Positions 21,672-31,760 of a DNA stretch of 64,000 nucleotides are shown piece after piece. Positions within the stretch are counted from its first letter, which is position 1; each line of letters begins with the position of its first letter. Location of the stretch: positions 116,056,715 through 116,120,714 of the forward strand of contig OY986437.1 of the NCBI GenBank assembly GCA_963920525.1. The letters are read 5' to 3'. Position numbers and translations under genes: made by a program. Below the pieces are notes generated by a model. It searched no databases and was not told where the DNA came from. It saw nothing but the letters and a program-made list of their open reading frames with translations. Source of the DNA: Dichetophora obliterata (taxonomy: Eukaryota; Arthropoda; Insecta; Diptera; Sciomyzidae).

Positions 21672-21915
21672 GTCATATGATTAGCAGCCATACAATTCAT
21701 AAGAATGAATTAGAGGATCTGTACATTCATATGCTAGTTTAAACAGTGAGTTGATCACAGCTTAATCACTCAAGGACTACTGAAGAGGAATATGTAGCGA
21801 TTTCCGAAACAGACTGTCTAGTCAGCTAAGTGATTGACTCTATACAGAGTTGTTGTTGTTGTTGTTGTTGCCTTCTTGAAAACTCACTTGATCTAAAGCT
21901 CACAATCTTAATTCA
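21672..21915 (+). repeat. GTT-module arm, right half of the inverted repeat
   Basis: See 21184-21426. With the single arm at 11103-11312 this defines a repeat family whose members are sometimes foldback and sometimes solo. Confidence 0.8.
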
Positions 21916-22618
21916 AGAAATAATTTATTTTTATTTTGGCAGAATATTTTTTCAAAAAAGGCTGTCGGACCTTTAGCTGATTATTTTGGTTTATTTGAAT
22001 GGTGAAGAGATTCGAATGACAACATTCATAATTTTTGCCATTCGAATAAAAATCGCCGTTAGCTACAATCGCACACAAAAATGAATGCATTCATACGGCT
22101 CAAGCTCGTAAACAACGGCTTGCGAATGAATACCAAAGCAGCATTCAGACAATGAAGACATTCGGACGCTTCGCTTGAAACTCGAGTGTCTATAACTCAA
22201 TATATATACTTTTATACCTCCCTGCCGTTCTCTACCAACGCATTCCTCTTTGTTGTTGTTCCTGTTTGTTTCCATTTAGTTAATTTTTTGCGTACCCATA
22301 CATAAATATCCGCGACAAATAGGTACTTCAAATGTCGCACAGCAAACATCATGAAAGCTGCAATTCGTTTGAGTGACGCAATTTGTTTTCAACACGTTCA
22401 GACGCTTTCCGTGAATCCGCCAGCCACGAAATGAAAATGCAATAAATACGTACGATATATTCTCGTTAGCGTTTTCTGTTTACTTTGAGAGCGGCATTTA
22501 GTATATTTTTCATGGAGCGAATGAACGTAAAATCATGAATTTTCTTGCGAATGTTACTAATATCTTGCTTTATTGTGCATTCTTTTGTCGTAGACGTTCG
22601 TTATCACGAGTGCTCTTA
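21916..22618. other. Unassigned stretch
   Basis: Short frames on the minus strand have no recognised domain. Slightly richer in G/C than its surroundings from about 22080 to 22500, but I cannot assign a gene. Confidence 0.3.
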
Positions 22619-22761
22619 GGCTGTCCGCAGAGTAAACGCCGAGGCAGGCAGGCAGGCGCAGGAAAACTATGTGAACAAGCGAGAAAAAGTTATTTCTATC
22701 TCGTTCCTTCGCAGTGCACTGCCTGCGCCTACCTGGTTCGGCGTTTACTCTGCGGGAAGCC
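22619..22761. mobile_element. GGYTGCCCGC MITE, copy 2 (143 bp)
   Basis: Ends GGCTGTCCGCAGAGTAAACG and GCGGGAAGCC, with the GCAG-rich arms typical of the family. Flanked by TTA (22616-22618) and TTC (22762-22764), the latter shared with copy 3. Confidence 0.75.
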
Positions 22762-22764
22762 TTC

Positions 22765-22939
22765 TTTTGCAAACAGAGTAAACGCCGATTCGAACACGCA
22801 GGCAGACAGGCACAGGCAGTAACCTGCAAAGAAACGAAAGAGAAATAAAGCCAAGCTGACTTTTATCTCGCTTGTTCACACAGTTTGCCTGCGACTATCT
22901 GCCTGCCTGCCTGAATCGGCTTTCACTCTGTCTGCAACC
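22765..22939. mobile_element. GGYTGCCCGC MITE, copy 3 (175 bp)
   Basis: Ends TTTTGCAAACAGAGTAAACG and TCTGCAACC, flanked by TTC (shared, 22762-22764) and TTA (22940-22942). It abuts copy 2 with only the 3-bp site between them. Confidence 0.7.
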
Positions 22940-23755
22940 TTACGCTATAGCTTTTTTATCTGCAGCGATTGGCACATGTATTCACGTAGCCTTACATGTA
23001 GGCTATTCGGATAATCTGGGTTAACTTTAATGCAACGAATATATCTCGTATATCGACGTGAAACTTTAAACGTCATTTGAACGCACTCAAGCTGTTCTCT
23101 CTCTGATGGTGACACTAGCGATCAGCTATATCTGATAAGCTCTATTGCGATGTTTTGCTACTATAATCCCCAACTACCTGTCAGTTAAAGTGTGTAACAC
23201 ACTAGAAGAATTAAATGACACTTAGTCTAGTGTGGTTAAGAAAAACCAGTAGGTTGTTTATTTTTGTAGTTGTAAAGTTCCCCTAAATTGCTTTAAAAGA
23301 CTTACCCAGTACTTACCCGTACTCAATCGAAACCTGGCTAGGACGAGGAGAGTGCTAAAAAGAGGGTAAGTGTTTTTTCATTATGTTCGTCGCAACTGCC
23401 ACAATTCATTATTATTGCAATTACAATACAATGTAATTATTTAACGACAGTAAGTACCTCATGTGGAGACTCCATTAAAAAAGGGCTTATTTAACGAACC
23501 GGAGAAAAAAGGTATCTTATTAACTGAAAGGATCCACAGATATCTACAGTATTTACCTAACATAAATGCTCTAGGTTATTATATATAGGTAGCTCGCGAT
23601 CTCCTAAAAACAGTGCTCATGGCTTTTTCCAAGAGCCTACATCAGAGTTTTTCCTTTTTGAAATCTCAATTTTGGTGCATTTATGAAATGAAATGGGTTA
23701 GCATTCTATAATATTATCAGAATAATTCAGAAGAAAAGAAGTATTCGTTTATACC
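22940..23755. other. Unassigned stretch
   Basis: No gene or repeat family recognised. GTAAGT and AG sites occur near 23366 and elsewhere but without adjoining coding sequence. Confidence 0.3.
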
Positions 23756-24654
23756 CAGGGTTCGTATTTGCTCACTCATGAAGCTTCATGAATATGAAGG
23801 AATTTTTTGCTCAAAAAAAACCTACTCATATTCATTTTTGTGAAGAGATGAGCTTATTTTTTTTTCATGAACTGAAGAAGAGCAAACCAGTTTGTGAACA
23901 AGAACATTTTTTACTATTTCGAATAAACTGTTGCTATTCATCTCTTCTTCAATGTTTCACTTGTCGAATTTAGAAATTCTGACTTCAGATTCGAAATCAG
24001 CGACCTCCTAACACTGATAACCTACATGACGTTTAAAACTCGTAAAAATACATATTATTAGGTGGCTACATATATCTAAATGTTTTACCCTACAGGTGGA
24101 ATTTGTAACCCCCAAAATAGAAAAAGTAAATTTTATTTGCTACAACCATCATATGAGCCACTGTGCATGCGTATCAAAAACAAAGTTGTGGCTGTTTCTT
24201 AAACTTTTCATAGAATCCCACAATGCTCTGTTATTGCATTCTTGTTGCCACGCTGCTTAACATACATACACACAAACATTCAAGCCATTTCAATGCCTCG
24301 CTTCAATACAAAACAGCGTGCACACGTTGTGTGTATCTAAAAAACAAAATAAAACGAAACGAACGAGAGTATCATCCGTTGCCTTCACCACTTCGTGGAA
24401 AATTCATGAACAAATGAAAAGCCAACGAACGACAAGTGAAGCATCGAAGAACAGAAGAATAGCAACAGTTTATTCGAAAGAGTAAAAAATGTTCTTGTTC
24501 ACAAACTAGTTTGCTCTTCTTCAGTTCATGAACAAAAAAAATCTTCTCATCTCTTCACAAAAACGAGCTCCTCACTTTGATTTTTCTTCATATTCTTAAA
24601 TGAATGAATAGAAGCAGAAATGAGCAGTTTATGAATGAGCAAATGCGAACCCTG
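23756..24654. mobile_element. Long-armed foldback MITE, hAT-like (899 bp)
   Basis: Ends CAGGGTTCGTATTTGCTCA and complement, with arms of about 200 bp (GAACAAGAACATTTTTTAC pairs with GTAAAAAATGTTCTTGTTC). Flanks TTTATACC (23748-23755) and TTTCTATC (24655-24662) match at 6 of 8 positions, consistent with a decayed 8-bp hAT duplication. No transposase. Confidence 0.7.
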
Positions 24655-25117
24655 TTTCTATCCCAAGAATATGCATGTTAAGTAGACTAGGGAATGAAAG
24701 TACACTATTTTGAGGATGTAATTACTTCTTTACATTATCTTCTTTATTGTTGCATTGGCAGCCTAGGCTATTGACCAAAGTCGCATAAATTTTACCATAT
24801 AATGCTATGGTATCTTATTACCCGAATCTAATTTCCATTACGCTAGACTAATTTTAGTTTATGAAACAAAGATTTTTCAGGCATTTATATCAAGGCTTAA
24901 AAATGCAATTTAAACGATTTTAAAGATTTTTTTCTGAATGAATGGCATTAAATATAAGATAAAATTGATTTGTAAGGGTATTATTTTCTGTATCTTTTAT
25001 TGTATTCGACCCTATTCCTACTCGAGCATAGGATTTGAATAATTTTTTAATTTGCTAAATATTTTCTTTTGCATGGATTGCATTAACTCTGCCTTTCCTC
25101 TACCTTGCATGCATTTA
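24655..25117. other. Unassigned AT-rich stretch
   Basis: No gene recognised. TA at 25116-25117 is the Tc1 target duplication. Confidence 0.3.
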
Positions 25118-26735
25118 CAGTTAGGGAATAAAGTCTTCATACACCCCCTAAAAACCAAAAAAATGCTGAATGAAAATAATAACAATATATGTTTTAGTGA
25201 TAAAATGATTTAATTTAATTTTTATAAGTGTACAAAAACAAACATTTTAATTTCTTTCAAAACACAACTTTATAGACAAGAAAAACTTAAAATAAAAGGG
25301 GAAAAAAGTGTTCATACAGTTAAAATATTTTTTTTAAAAAAGATGAAATAACTTATTTTTGAATATTTTCCAGCGAAGTTAATATTTTGTCGGTCCACCA
25401 TTAGCATCAATGACAGCCTGCAGACGTCTTGGCATTGATGCAACTAGATTATCGGTTGTGCTGGGAGTAATTTCCGACCAGGCTCTTTGCAAAGCTTGTT
25501 TCAAAGTTTCCTTGCTGGTAATGTTGGCTTGAGCGATTTTTCGTTTTAAAACATCCCAAACGTGTTCTATGGGGTTTAAGTCCGGTGATTGGGGAGGGGA
25601 ATTCAACTGCCTTGGTGCATAATATAGCAACCAATCTCTGACAATGTGCGCTGTATGTTTGGGATCGTTGTCCTGTTGGAAAATCCAATGCTGGCCAAGA
25701 CCCAATATATCAACTGATGGTTGCAAATTATCTTCTAAAAGCTGTTTATAATAGTATCGATCCATAATACCGTCTATAAACACCAACCGGCCAACCCCAG
25801 ACGTCGATATGGCTCCCCAAGCCATTACGTTGCCACCACCATGTTTCACTGTGGGAACAATATTATTCAGTTCAAGTGCTGTATTTTTTTTTCGCCAAAT
25901 CTTTCCGCGGCCATCATTTCCAAATAAATTAAATTTACTTTCGTCTGTAAATAAAACGTTTTTCCAGAAATCCATTCCTTTGTTTAGATGCTTATTTGCA
26001 AATTCCAGGCGAAGTCTCCTATTTTTCTCGGATATTAAAGGTTTTCTACGGGGAACTCTGCTTGCGTATCCGTTTGCCCGTAACGCATTTCGTACAGTTT
26101 TGGGATGTACTGTCTTGGACGAAGTGTTAGCGATCCTTTCTGCTATTTTTGGGGCTGTGATTCTTGGATTTGACTTAACTTCTTTTAAAATAAGGCTTAC
26201 ATCACGTCTGGAGAGTTTCTTTGGGCGTCCTGACCTCGGCTTATTTTCGACGGAACCAGTATTTTTATATTTATTGATTATATATTGGACCGTAGCAAAA
26301 GGCACATTTAACAATTTGCTAATTTCGCTATAGGATTTGCCTTTTTTATGCTCTTGCACAATTAAATTTTTAATTTCAAGGCTTATTTCTTTGCGCGCAC
26401 TCATCTTGAACACTTGATCACTAATGATGCCAACTAATGATGCAATAAACACGTGCCCTTCTTGCAATGCAAAAACTAACGGTATTTCAACAGTTAAAAT
26501 GCGCTGTTTATGAGTGAAATAAAAAATATTTGAACTGTATGAACACTTTTTTCCCTCTTCATTTTTAGTTTTTTTGTCTATAAAGTTATTTTTTGAGAGA
26601 CATGGAAATTTTTGTTTTTGTACACTAATAGAAGTGCAATGAGATCATTTCAGCATTAATATTTTGTTTGTAACTTATTTCGTTCAGCAGTGTTTTGGGT
26701 TTCAGGGGGTGTATGAAGACTTTATTCCCTAACTG
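25118..26735 (-). mobile_element. Complete Tc1-like transposon (1618 bp) with IR-DR ends
   Basis: TIRs start CAGTTAGGGAATAAAGTCTT and are identical for about 32 bp, flanked by TA (25116-25117 and 26736-26737). Similarity resumes near 25299-25335 and 26525-26560 with GTGTTCATACAGTT-type motifs, so each end is about 215 bp. Each carries two copies of TTCATACA in the same direction, like the IR-DR architecture of Sleeping Beauty/Minos-type elements. It encodes one uninterrupted transposase. Closely matching TIRs and an open frame suggest recent arrival. Confidence 0.95.
25379..26404 (-). CDS. Tc1-like transposase, DD34E, intact (341 aa)
   Basis: The enzyme cuts the element out and inserts it at TA. 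I start it at MSARKEISLE (ATG complement at 26402-26404) rather than the ATG 21 codons upstream, because 341 aa and this N-terminus match the family. Residues 1-55 form the first helix-turn-helix (SYSEISKLLNVPFATVQYI). GRPKKL at 59-64 is an AT-hook-like linker. Residues 65-115 form the second HTH. The catalytic triad is D154 (FTDESKF), D245 (QQDNDPKH) and E280 (SPDLNPIEHVW) with exactly 34 residues between the last two. No stop or frameshift is visible, so activity is plausible but untested. Confidence 0.95.
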   Translation of the reverse strand: MSARKEISLEIKNLIVQEHKKGKSYSEISKLLNVPFATVQYIINKYKNTGSVENKPRSGRPKKLSRRDVSLILKEVKSNPRITAPKIAERIANTSSKTVHPKTVRNALRANGYASRVPRRKPLISEKNRRLRLEFANKHLNKGMDFWKNVLFTDESKFNLFGNDGRGKIWRKKNTALELNNIVPTVKHGGGNVMAWGAISTSGVGRLVFIDGIMDRYYYKQLLEDNLQPSVDILGLGQHWIFQQDNDPKHTAHIVRDWLLYYAPRQLNSPPQSPDLNPIEHVWDVLKRKIAQANITSKETLKQALQRAWSEITPSTTDNLVASMPRRLQAVIDANGGPTKY

Positions 26736-27035
26736 TATATCATCATTATCGTAAATAATCACCAAACTATAGCTAATAATAATAAAAATAAATATTTCTG
26801 CAAAGATACTTTCACAACTTTACTTAAAGAAGCAATGCCTCGAGCATATATTTCTTTTCAGTCACAGTGTTTCCGTGCCTGATTTTCATTGAAAAAAAGT
26901 AGCACAAATAAAAATTTTTTCTTAAGAGCTTTTCATTTCTAAGTTATTTTGAAAAAAGAAAATTTCTTTTTGATTACTTTTCAGTTTTTTATATGAAAAA
27001 TTTGCTTTACTTAAGAGCTGGAAACAGGCCTTTAT
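26736..27035. other. Unassigned AT-rich stretch
   Basis: Between the Tc1 element and the duplicated repeat; nothing recognisable. Confidence 0.3.
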
Positions 27036-28260
27036 ACAGTAAAAGAGAATAATTCTGTTTTTTTATTTATATTTTTCAAAACTATTTTAAAGCGTTTCAT
27101 ATTCTAAATAAAAATTATTTAAAAACAAACTTGTTGTTGTTGTCCTTCTTCAAACTTACCTGATCTAAAAAGATCACAATTAAATTCATGTAAAAATTTG
27201 TTTTGTTTTGTAAAATGTTTTCGTTTGATATTTTTGGTGATGAATTTGTTGTTCTTGTTCATTTGTTTTGTTCGTTAAAACTTAATGTTATTCAAAGTTA
27301 TGTTTAATAAATGGAAAAAATATGGGTAAATTTGAATTATTTATTTTTCCTGTAGTAATGAGCATAGTAATGAACATATATGTATATTTTAAAAGTATTC
27401 GTGGTATTTTTATTAGCCCTTAGGAATTTTCTTTTTGGGAATTCCTATTAAATTTTTTAAATCAGCGTGGTATTTTTTAATGGGAGTGGGAATTCAGTGG
27501 GGTATTTTTTGAAATTCCGTGGGAGTTTGATAATATTGTTCTTAAAATTTTTTTTCTTTTTTAGTAAGCAAAATTTCTTTGTGGTATTTCTAAATGTTTT
27601 TTTTAAATTATTTGTGCATATGGGACTTATTGTGGAATATTTTAATGCGAATGAGATTTTTGTGGTAATTTTAAATGCATATGGAATTTGTGGTAGTATT
27701 TTTAAAACGCTTGGTATTTTTGTGGTAATTTTTAATGATCGTGGGATTTTTTTATACTGTTTTATTGCGGTAGAAACTTTTTGTTTTATCTTTACTATGG
27801 TAATTTTTGTTGTATTTAATTTATGTTACTGTCAAAAAGGGAACTTATTGTCGGAATTGTTTTAAATTTTAACTGGCAGCCTTGGCTAGCAATAGTACAT
27901 TTTTTTGAAGCCACATACTGGCAAGCGCGTCGGAAGCTAATTTCATCTGGGGGGGCAGTACAAATGGGGGGGCAGTACAAATGGTGGTGCAAAAAAAGTT
28001 CACCAAAATTTCTTCAAAGAAACATGAATGTGAATAAACAAATTTTTTATTTTAGTTTAAAATAAAAAAATTTATAAAAATATATAAAAAATATTAAAAT
28101 TTCATTATTTTTAAAAGTTCTTCCAATTTCAATATTAGAGATCAAGGATCTTTCATATGGTAATATGAAAATATAAGAAATAATGGTTGCTTTTATAAAG
28201 CAAGACTAGGCATATCTTTACATGGTTTAAATGCAATAAGGTACAAAAAGTTATATCAAT

Positions 28261-28560
28261 TTAAATTATTCCAAAATGTTTCTTTCTGTCCTTGCGAGAA
28301 ACAAACTCTTTCACCACCTCCATCGAATTCAATTCTTCGGTTTTATCTTTGTGAATGTGTATAAGTGCTGCATGAGTGAGTCGTTTCTGTGTCATAGTTG
28401 CTCGAAGATACGTCTTAAGTCGTCTTAGTGCACTAAAAGAACGCTCAGATGAAGCTGCTGATGCAGGCACAGTCAAAAGCAAAGCAATAAGTTTTTCAAC
28501 TTCATTTAATAGTTTTTTTACAGTATCCGAATTTTTCGCAAATTGGGATACAATGCCACT
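28261..28560 (-). pseudogene. hAT transposase C-terminal dimerisation domain
   Basis: On the minus strand the frame reads KKLLNEVEKLIALLLTVPAS, then ASSERSFSALRRLKTYLRAT and QKRLTHAALIHIHKD. ASSERxFS-(10 or so)-LR-x-TM-x-RL is the signature of the hAT dimerisation region, closest to the ZMYM1-like group of hATs. The catalytic RNase H part upstream is not readable, so this is a 3' remnant. It lies inside the element at 27923-30176, in the orientation expected. Confidence 0.85.
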
Positions 28561-28748
28561 ACAATTTCAAGGTGTTTGGCCAGGCAATTGCTTCAGCAAT
28601 TTCATCTGCATAAAGATCTAGTTTTGTTTTTAGATTTTGTTCAGAAGGCACTTTTCCGTTGAAGGCTTCGATTACAATATTTTCCAACGATTCCAGAGTG
28701 TCAAGATCTGCTTAAATGTACAATAAGATTTACAAAGTGCCACTTTAC

Positions 28749-28813
28749 ACTAACTTCACTCAACCGACTCACCGAATGTTAAATCAAAGTGAATCGGTTG
28801 AGTGAAGCTGGTA
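28749..28813. repeat. Hairpin
   Basis: ACTTCACTCAACCGACTCACC pairs with the GAATCGGTTGAGTGAAG segment about 25 bp downstream. Confidence 0.5.
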
Positions 28814-29298
28814 TGAATAAAAAAAAAGTCAAATATCAACCTGTTTGATCAAATCTAGCCGTTATCTCATTTGAGAGAAGATCAAAAATTTCGAAATAAT
28901 CTTTTCGTAGCCGATCATATAATGGTAACTATACTGAAGGAACCGGATTTGATGTTTGTTCAAAGCGTCGAGGTGGATTTTCATCAGCTTATTTACAGTA
29001 GGGGCTTTCGCATGGTCCAAAACATTGGACCAACATGGCAGATTGTACAACATGTAGTACCATGCGTAAGCTAAAACGAAAGTCGAAATTTTAGGTTTTT
29101 TTCTGCCGATTGTACAATATTGTAAAATTACTGCTCAATTGTTAGGGCATTTAAAAGTTGCTCAGCTATTAGCCGGATGTGTTCTGCTTGAGAGCTTGCA
29201 ATTAATGATGTTGCTTTACAAGTTGGATCGTTCGAACGCTCAATCAAATAGTCCCATTAGTTTTCCATCTAACTTATCGTACAACATGTCGTCCAATA

Positions 29299-29828
29299 AG
29301 TGCTGTTCACATTTCAAACCGCTCATCAAATCATTTGTCAAATCGTTTGACCACAGAAGTGTTCTGACTCTTCAAATTTTTCGTCAAATTTTATTTTTTC
29401 TTGAACACCGAAGTAAGCACATCGCGATGACGGAAAAATTTTAATACTTTTTGTTATTAAAATCGTATTGGAAGAAGAAGAAATTATTTTATAAATTTTT
29501 ATAAATTGTTTGCAACAGTTATTTATTATTATTTTGATATTATTTTCTTCCGCTCCTTCTTTTGCCGCGATGTGCACAGGTTGAAAACTTTTTTGAACTG
29601 ACAAAATCGTACTACACGATTTGACTAGTGTGAACACTCGTCAAATCGTTCGGCAAATCAGCAGAAAAATCAAAAAATTTTGATTTTCATCAAACGATTT
29701 GACCAACGATTTGATAAGTGTTCACACTCGTCAAATCGCCATCAAATCCATACAAATTCTGTTGGTCAAATCAATTGTCAAATCATTTGATGATCGATTT
29801 GATGGCGGTTTGAAATGTGAACAGCCCT
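29299..29828. mobile_element. GGGCTGTTCACA MITE, full copy (about 530 bp)
   Basis: Inverted ends AGTGCTGTTCACATTTCAAA and, on the other strand, AGGGCTGTTCACATTTCA, followed by several CATCAAATC / GTCAAATCG motifs in both arms. Flanks are ATA on both sides, tentative. Nested in the hAT element. A truncated copy lies at 18228-18486. Confidence 0.65.
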
Positions 29829-30185
29829 ATATGGAAAGCCCCTAAGAACATGTCAAATTTTTTCTTACCAGAGTTGCAAATTAACAAGCATTAAGCTACA
29901 TACTTAAGGGTGCTTTTAAACTGAAGTGGTGGGTTTGCAATAGAAACTCTAGATTTTGTTCTATATTTTTGCAAACACAGAGAAAGAAAATGGCTATCCG
30001 CACGCATGCTTATGAAGAAGAGAGAAAGAAGAGGAAAATATATACTACAAAAATATTATTGTTGTAAAAAAACTGATATTTTGAATAACTTTTGAAGTTT
30101 TCCTTTTAAATTGTTTATCTAGCTAAAAAAGTGGGGGGGCAACTGCCCCCCTTTTCCCCCCCTTCCGACGCCAATGCATACTGGC

Positions 30186-30350
30186 TCTCTAGCTACATGC
30201 ATCTGCATTCTCTATTGTATTACAACCCAACAAGCCATAAATGTCACTGTTTCAGCTAAACGGTACTTGAAACGGCAGCGTCTGATTTGGTGGTATGAAA
30301 ACGGCATGTGTTTGTACCTTTAAACCGTTCTCTATATAATTGTAAAGTCC
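30186..30350 (-). pseudogene. Unknown coding relic shared by the two repeat copies (copy 1)
   Basis: Reads LYNYIENGLKVQTHAVFIPP, then TLPFQVPFS, a stop in place of Trp, and LLGCNTIENADACS. It aligns codon by codon with 37866-38040, where the Trp is intact. I do not recognise the family. Confidence 0.5.
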
Positions 30351-30846
30351 TTTTTTATGTCATATTTATGTCATGTTTTGATGTTTTCCTTTTCATATTG
30401 AATATTTTGTTGTTGTTTCTTTGGAAAAAATTTATTGTTCTAACCTGATCTTAAGCTCAATAAACGATTTTAAAGTATCAAACAACTAGAATTTGTATTT
30501 AAAATCAAATTCTAACTATCAAACATTTAGAATTTGTATTTAAATCATAGAAAATTAATATACAACTTAATAAATGGTACGCTTATATGAAACACACAAT
30601 GCATAGTTTGCTGACAACGAAACGGTCCGCTTCAGTGCTTTTAGAAGTGCACACCGATTTCAACCGAACCGATTGGTTATCTGGGAATCGAAATAAAATT
30701 TAAGCAACTGATGTGGATTTATATATGTATATTTTACATATATATTAATAAAAACAACAACAACAACAAGAACAAAAGCAGCACAACAAGGAACAAAAAC
30801 AACAACAACCTTAAAAACAGCATAAGCAGCTACTGCAGCTAAGCAT

Positions 30847-31236
30847 CAACTTCTTAGATTTTGCTATTTTATTAGATATTCGTTTTATTCCCACTAAAAC
30901 TGATATTTTGGAATTTTTTTTTCTTTGTACGATGAATATTAAAGGGTGTAGGTATACCCCAAAGTGTTAAACATCACTTTGAAAAATTCGTTAAAAAGGC
31001 CCCCATACAAACCGTGCTGTATGACGTAATTCTACGTCAAAAAAAATAAGAAACTGGCCCGTTACAAAAATTTTGGCTAGGAGTGCAACTTTTTGAAAAA
31101 GTAGGACTTAGGTAGGTACTTTTACGAAAAAAATCCCCAAAAGACCAAAATCGGCAAAATGTGAAAAAATAAAAGTTGCGCTATATTATATGTCGGTACG
31201 TAAAACTTTAATAAATTTTATATTTATCAGATTGAC
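30847..31236. other. Unassigned stretch
   Basis: No gene recognised. GACGTAATTCTACGTC at about 31023 is a perfect short palindrome. Confidence 0.3.
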
Positions 31237-31760
31237 TTGAGTAGACATTTTTTTGAAACGACAACTCAGTACAATTTTAACCATGAATCGCATCACATCG
31301 AAACTGTCGATTTTTCTTCAGAGAAGGCGAAACAGTCGATGGGAATCGATATCGGTGGACTCATGTTGTCTGCGGTCAAATGTTTGAAAAAGGTCTGGAC
31401 AGTTACTGATTTCAACAAAATGGGTCATGTCACACAACAAATCGAACAATGCAGTTTCCGCAACGAAAATTTCTTGGAAGGGTAATGTCAAAAAATATCG
31501 ACATTAACTAGTCATCCAGATCTCTAGATTTGATTCCTCCAGACTTCTTTTTTTGGGGTTATTTGAATAGCAAAGTGTACGCCACCAAGCCTCAGACCAT
31601 TGACCAGCTCAATTGACAAACATTCGTGCCAAAACCATCGCTTTACTGGCTGAGATGCTCAATAAAGTTTTGGAAAACGCTGCAAAAAGGTCACATTTTT
31701 CTTTGGTCAATAGAGGCGGCCACTTGATTGATTTTGTATTAAAAAACTAGTCCACATTCA
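31237..31760 (+). pseudogene. mariner-superfamily transposase, C-terminal remnant
   Basis: Assembling frames gives FNKMGSCHTTNR-like sequence (normally QDGA.xHT), then GRVMSKNIDIN, SRSLDLIPPDFFFWGYLNSK and VYATKPQTIDQLN. After a frame change come AEMLNKVLENAAKRSHFSLV and NRGGHLIDFVLKN with a stop. This is the order of a mariner-type (Tc1/mariner/IS630) catalytic core and C-terminus. The second catalytic Asp is replaced in the readable frame and there are stops and shifts, so it is inactive. The N-terminal HTH is not visible. Confidence 0.8.

Larger units (their letters stand above)
27923..30176 (-). mobile_element. hAT transposon remnant with 8-bp duplication (2254 bp)
   Basis: Ends CAAGCGCGTCGGAAG and, on the other strand, CATTGGCGTCGGAAG, followed by G-runs (GGGGGGG) on both sides, are flanked by the exact duplication CATACTGG (27915-27922 and 30177-30184). 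It contains a hAT C-terminal dimerisation fragment and a later MITE at 29299-29828. The sequence on either side is continuous in the sister copy at 37.8 kb, which confirms the boundaries. Confidence 0.85.
27036..30846 (-). repeat. Unidentified repeat, copy 1 (interrupted by a hAT element)
   Basis: Collinear with 34768-38993. Landmarks in both: CTTAAACTTACCTG-like GTT module, ATGGGTAAATTTGAATT, GGAATTCCTATTAAATTTTT, GTGGTATTTCTAAATG, CTCTCTAGCTACATGCATCT, GACAACGAAACGGTCCGCTT and GCAGCTACTGCAGCTAAGCA. Without the hAT insertion it is about 1.56 kb. Similarity stops at GCTAAGCA on the right and near 27036 on the left. The family is unknown; TIRs or LTRs are not evident. Confidence 0.7.

Noticed and set aside
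22535..22829. 95-aa and 90-aa frames on opposite strands
   Set aside because: Both follow the GGCA-rich arms of the GGYTGCCCGC MITE pair.
26405..26467. Upstream in-frame ATG of the Tc1 transposase
   Set aside because: The extra 21 residues do not resemble the family N-terminus; the start at 26404 gives the usual length.
27467..27865. 132-aa Phe-rich frame, membrane protein candidate
   Set aside because: Lies in the duplicated repeat; the sister copy at 37.4 kb does not keep the frame.
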